From: Candidatus Heimdallarchaeota archaeon
GTDB lineage: Archaea > Asgardarchaeota > Heimdallarchaeia > Heimdallarchaeales > Heimdallarchaeaceae
Direction of reading: 5' to 3'
Assembly: GCA_030603365.1 (NCBI GenBank)
Contig: JAUVXV010000010.1
Coordinates: forward strand, 62,001-126,000
Length of the DNA: 64,000 nucleotides
Shown: positions 62,686 through 64,000 of the stretch, in pieces
How positions within the stretch are numbered: position 1 is the stretch's first letter
Layout: each line of letters begins with the position of its first letter
Position numbers and translations under genes: made by a program
Notes under the pieces: generated by a model
Database searches by the model: none
Told to the model about the DNA's origin: nothing
Seen by the model: only the letters and a program-made list of their open reading frames with translations

Positions 62686-63582
62686 TTAAGTCAGTTCCTT
62701 TTCGAACAAAGCTGCACTGGGTTGACCATATTTGAAATTCAAAGCATCAAAGTGCTTCTTAAGTTTCAGTCGTCCTTTATATAACCAGACGAAGAAAAGA
62801 TCAATCTGTTCTTTTTTGCCTATTTCTTTAACTCTAGCTGCCAACTTATGCAAGTACTTTGTTTCAGTGACATAAGTAAATGGCAGATTAGCAGAAGATG
62901 GCTTAATATCATTTCGATAAATTAGAGTTGTTCCAACAATCTCACCATCTTTTTCGATTACTAAGTGAGCTATAACATTACCAGTTTCATTCTTTAATTC
63001 TTTAAGGATCTGCTTTTCTGTTTCTTCGGAAATCTCATCATATTCTCGAACAAGTGATAACCATTTTTCGAGATCTTTATCTTGGTCAAAGTCTCTGATA
63101 TCTGCTTCTTCATCGATTTCCTTTAAATCAACACCATTTAAGATGTATACAAGATTATCTTGATCTTTGATGTGTTTATACCCCCATTCCTGGGTTAACT
63201 CATAGTTGTTCCCAGAAATAGCAGAAACATAGGTTTCAACGACCTGCACTCCCTTATCTTTTAGAGTATCGAGAGCTCTACCCACAAGTAATTCTGTAAC
63301 CTCCTCATGACCAGGTAAGATAGAGGGGAAGACGAGACTAGCTCTCTTCCTTCCATCTTCTTTGGGCTCAATGACTTTCGAGGTTAGAAAACCAATCATC
63401 TCATTTCCTTTGAAACAATAATGTCTTGTCTCAGAATCGAAATTTGGTCTTGAGTAGATTTCCTTCAGTCTTTCAACGGGAGTTTGGTGAGCAAACTGCC
63501 AAGTTTGTGCTACCTGATAACCTACAGTAGCTTGCTCAACCTCGAAACCCTTCTGATAATTCTTGAGGGTAAACTCTTCCAT
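62686..63582 (-). CDS. GNAT-like acetyltransferase, two domains
   Basis: From the ATG at 63582 the protein is 298 residues. The N-terminal half has GNAT-type strands (YCFKGNEMIGFLTSKVIEPK, ASLVFPSILPGHEEVTELLV with a helix GRALDTLKDKGVQVVETYVS). EWGYKH is the usual bulge. The C-terminal half repeats the pattern (NVIAHLVIEKDGEIVGTTLI, LHKLAARVKEIGKKEQIDLF). Neither half has a perfect Q/RxxGxG/A loop, so one or both may be inactive. ACTTATAAATG lies about 25 bp upstream of 63582 and favours a leaderless start there rather than the ATG at 63621. The substrate is unknown. Confidence 0.7.
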   Translation of the reverse strand: MEEFTLKNYQKGFEVEQATVGYQVAQTWQFAHQTPVERLKEIYSRPNFDSETRHYCFKGNEMIGFLTSKVIEPKEDGRKRASLVFPSILPGHEEVTELLVGRALDTLKDKGVQVVETYVSAISGNNYELTQEWGYKHIKDQDNLVYILNGVDLKEIDEEADIRDFDQDKDLEKWLSLVREYDEISEETEKQILKELKNETGNVIAHLVIEKDGEIVGTTLIYRNDIKPSSANLPFTYVTETKYLHKLAARVKEIGKKEQIDLFFVWLYKGRLKLKKHFDALNFKYGQPSAALFEKELT

Positions 63583-63780
63583 ATCTCGACTCGCTCTCAA
63601 ACATTTATAAGTATTTCTCATAACTTGAGAATGTCTTCCCTTATAAGAGAATAACTGTCTCTAATGTCGAGAACAAAATTAGAAAAACGCATTAAAAATC
63701 CGGCAGACGGGAGTTAAATTAAATTTGGAGCATTAGAAATGCGCTTGTTTGATAAAAATTGTTTTCGATTAACATTTTAA

Positions 63781-63870
63781 TGGTGGGGTGTGGTGGCTCA
63801 AGGTCCTCCTGAGGAGATTGTTAAAGTAAAAGAATCATATATGTGTCGGTTTCTTAAGTCCTGCCTATAG
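63781..63870 (+). pseudogene. Relic of the 3' end of uvrA
   Basis: The plus strand reads GVVAQGPPEEIVKVKESYMC and RFLKSCL before a TAG at 63868-63870. The end of UvrA, the excision-repair ATPase, has the pattern VAEGTPEEVAKVxxSYTGxFLK just before its stop, so the match covers about 25 residues in register. An in-frame TAA lies at 63778-63780 and no other UvrA sequence precedes it, so only the tail remains. It lies 3'-to-3', 28 bp from the end of a membrane-anchored protein gene, the same arrangement as the fhs relics. Confidence 0.75.
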
Positions 63871-63898
63871 TTTTTTATTATTTTTGATTCTTTTCGTA

Positions 63899-64000
63899 TT
63901 ATTTTCGTAATTTTCTTTTCAATCCAATGATAGTTACTACTGTTATGCTGAATAGTGACAATAAAAGTATCTTGAAAGTTGTTGATGAGAATTCAGGTAT
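63899..64000 (-). CDS. C-terminus of a membrane-anchored secreted protein (partial)
   Basis: The minus strand reads from the window edge IPEFSSTTF, a hydrophobic helix KILLLSLFSITVVTIIGL and the tail KRKLRK before a TAA at 63899-63901. A P-E-F/L motif before a terminal helix and basic tail is the anchor type seen in the beta-helix protein ending at 11718 (VIPELEKP). The protein body lies outside the window, so its function is unknown. Confidence 0.6.
   Translation of the reverse strand: MPEFSSTTFKILLLSLFSITVVTIIGLKRKLRK

Overview
The window looks like a chromosomal segment of an AT-rich Asgard archaeon, possibly Heimdallarchaeia-like. The archaeal core is plain: a thermosome, RadA, archaeal/eukaryotic HisRS, ribosomal protein S25e, type 2 IPP isomerase, an NFACT/Rqc2 protein, AMMECR1, Mut7-C, a TFS-type zinc ribbon, TATA-box promoters and a C/D box guide RNA. 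Several families associated with Asgard genomes sit on top of it: an Arf-like and a Rab-like GTPase, a membrane RING-like protein, an AN1 finger fused to a site-2 protease, a longin/V4R protein and an EMC6-like membrane protein. The Asgard assignment is inference from this gene content; no rRNA gene is present.

Layout. 0-9 kb: start of a PLP sulfhydrylase gene, a membrane RING-like protein, two peptidases (M20, C69), an unknown HEVTH protein and two TPR-like proteins. 9-18 kb: hisS, an Arf-like GTPase, a secreted beta-helix protein, thermosome, flavodiiron protein, radA and S25e. 18-24 kb: a plus-strand run (UroD-like protein, membrane protein, MfnF-like ASKHA protein, longin/V4R protein), then small minus-strand genes and a GNAT. 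24-32 kb: an accessory region beside fhs (formate-THF ligase). It holds surface or secreted protein genes separated by two decayed copies of the fhs 3' end. 32-46 kb: AN1-S2P, the C/D RNA, IPP isomerase, ThiI-like, AMMECR1, Mut7-C, CBS and NFACT genes, an EMC6-like gene, a CDP-alcohol transferase, and a coiled-coil/Rab pair. 46-54 kb: a LolD-type ABC ATPase and a split dpp oligopeptide transporter locus with strong operator-like DNA. 53-64 kb: paired coiled-coil/winged-helix proteins, bacterial-type gdhA, a large receiver/PEP-synthase-like protein, a multi-HTH regulator, an SF2 helicase, a GNAT, a relic of the uvrA 3' end and the C-terminus of another membrane-anchored protein.

The most unusual observation is a repeated junction. 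At four places the last codons of a housekeeping gene (fhs three times, one of them intact; uvrA once) lie 3'-to-3', within 8-28 bp, of a gene whose product ends in a membrane anchor and basic tail. The fhs tails keep their frame and differ mostly at synonymous sites. One contains a 79-nt block almost identical to fhs, flanked by divergent sequence. The hairpin over the fhs stop codon keeps its pairing in the oldest copy through compensatory changes. I read this as repeated insertion or recombination of surface-protein cassettes at gene 3' ends, each event leaving a displaced tail. No integrase is visible, so the mechanism is open.

Other points of interest are a DppF ATPase with a membrane hairpin inserted before its Walker A motif, a dual-guide C/D RNA whose two guides match neighbouring LSU rRNA segments, a ThiI-like protein that has lost its PP-loop, and head-to-head NFACT and EMC6-like genes.
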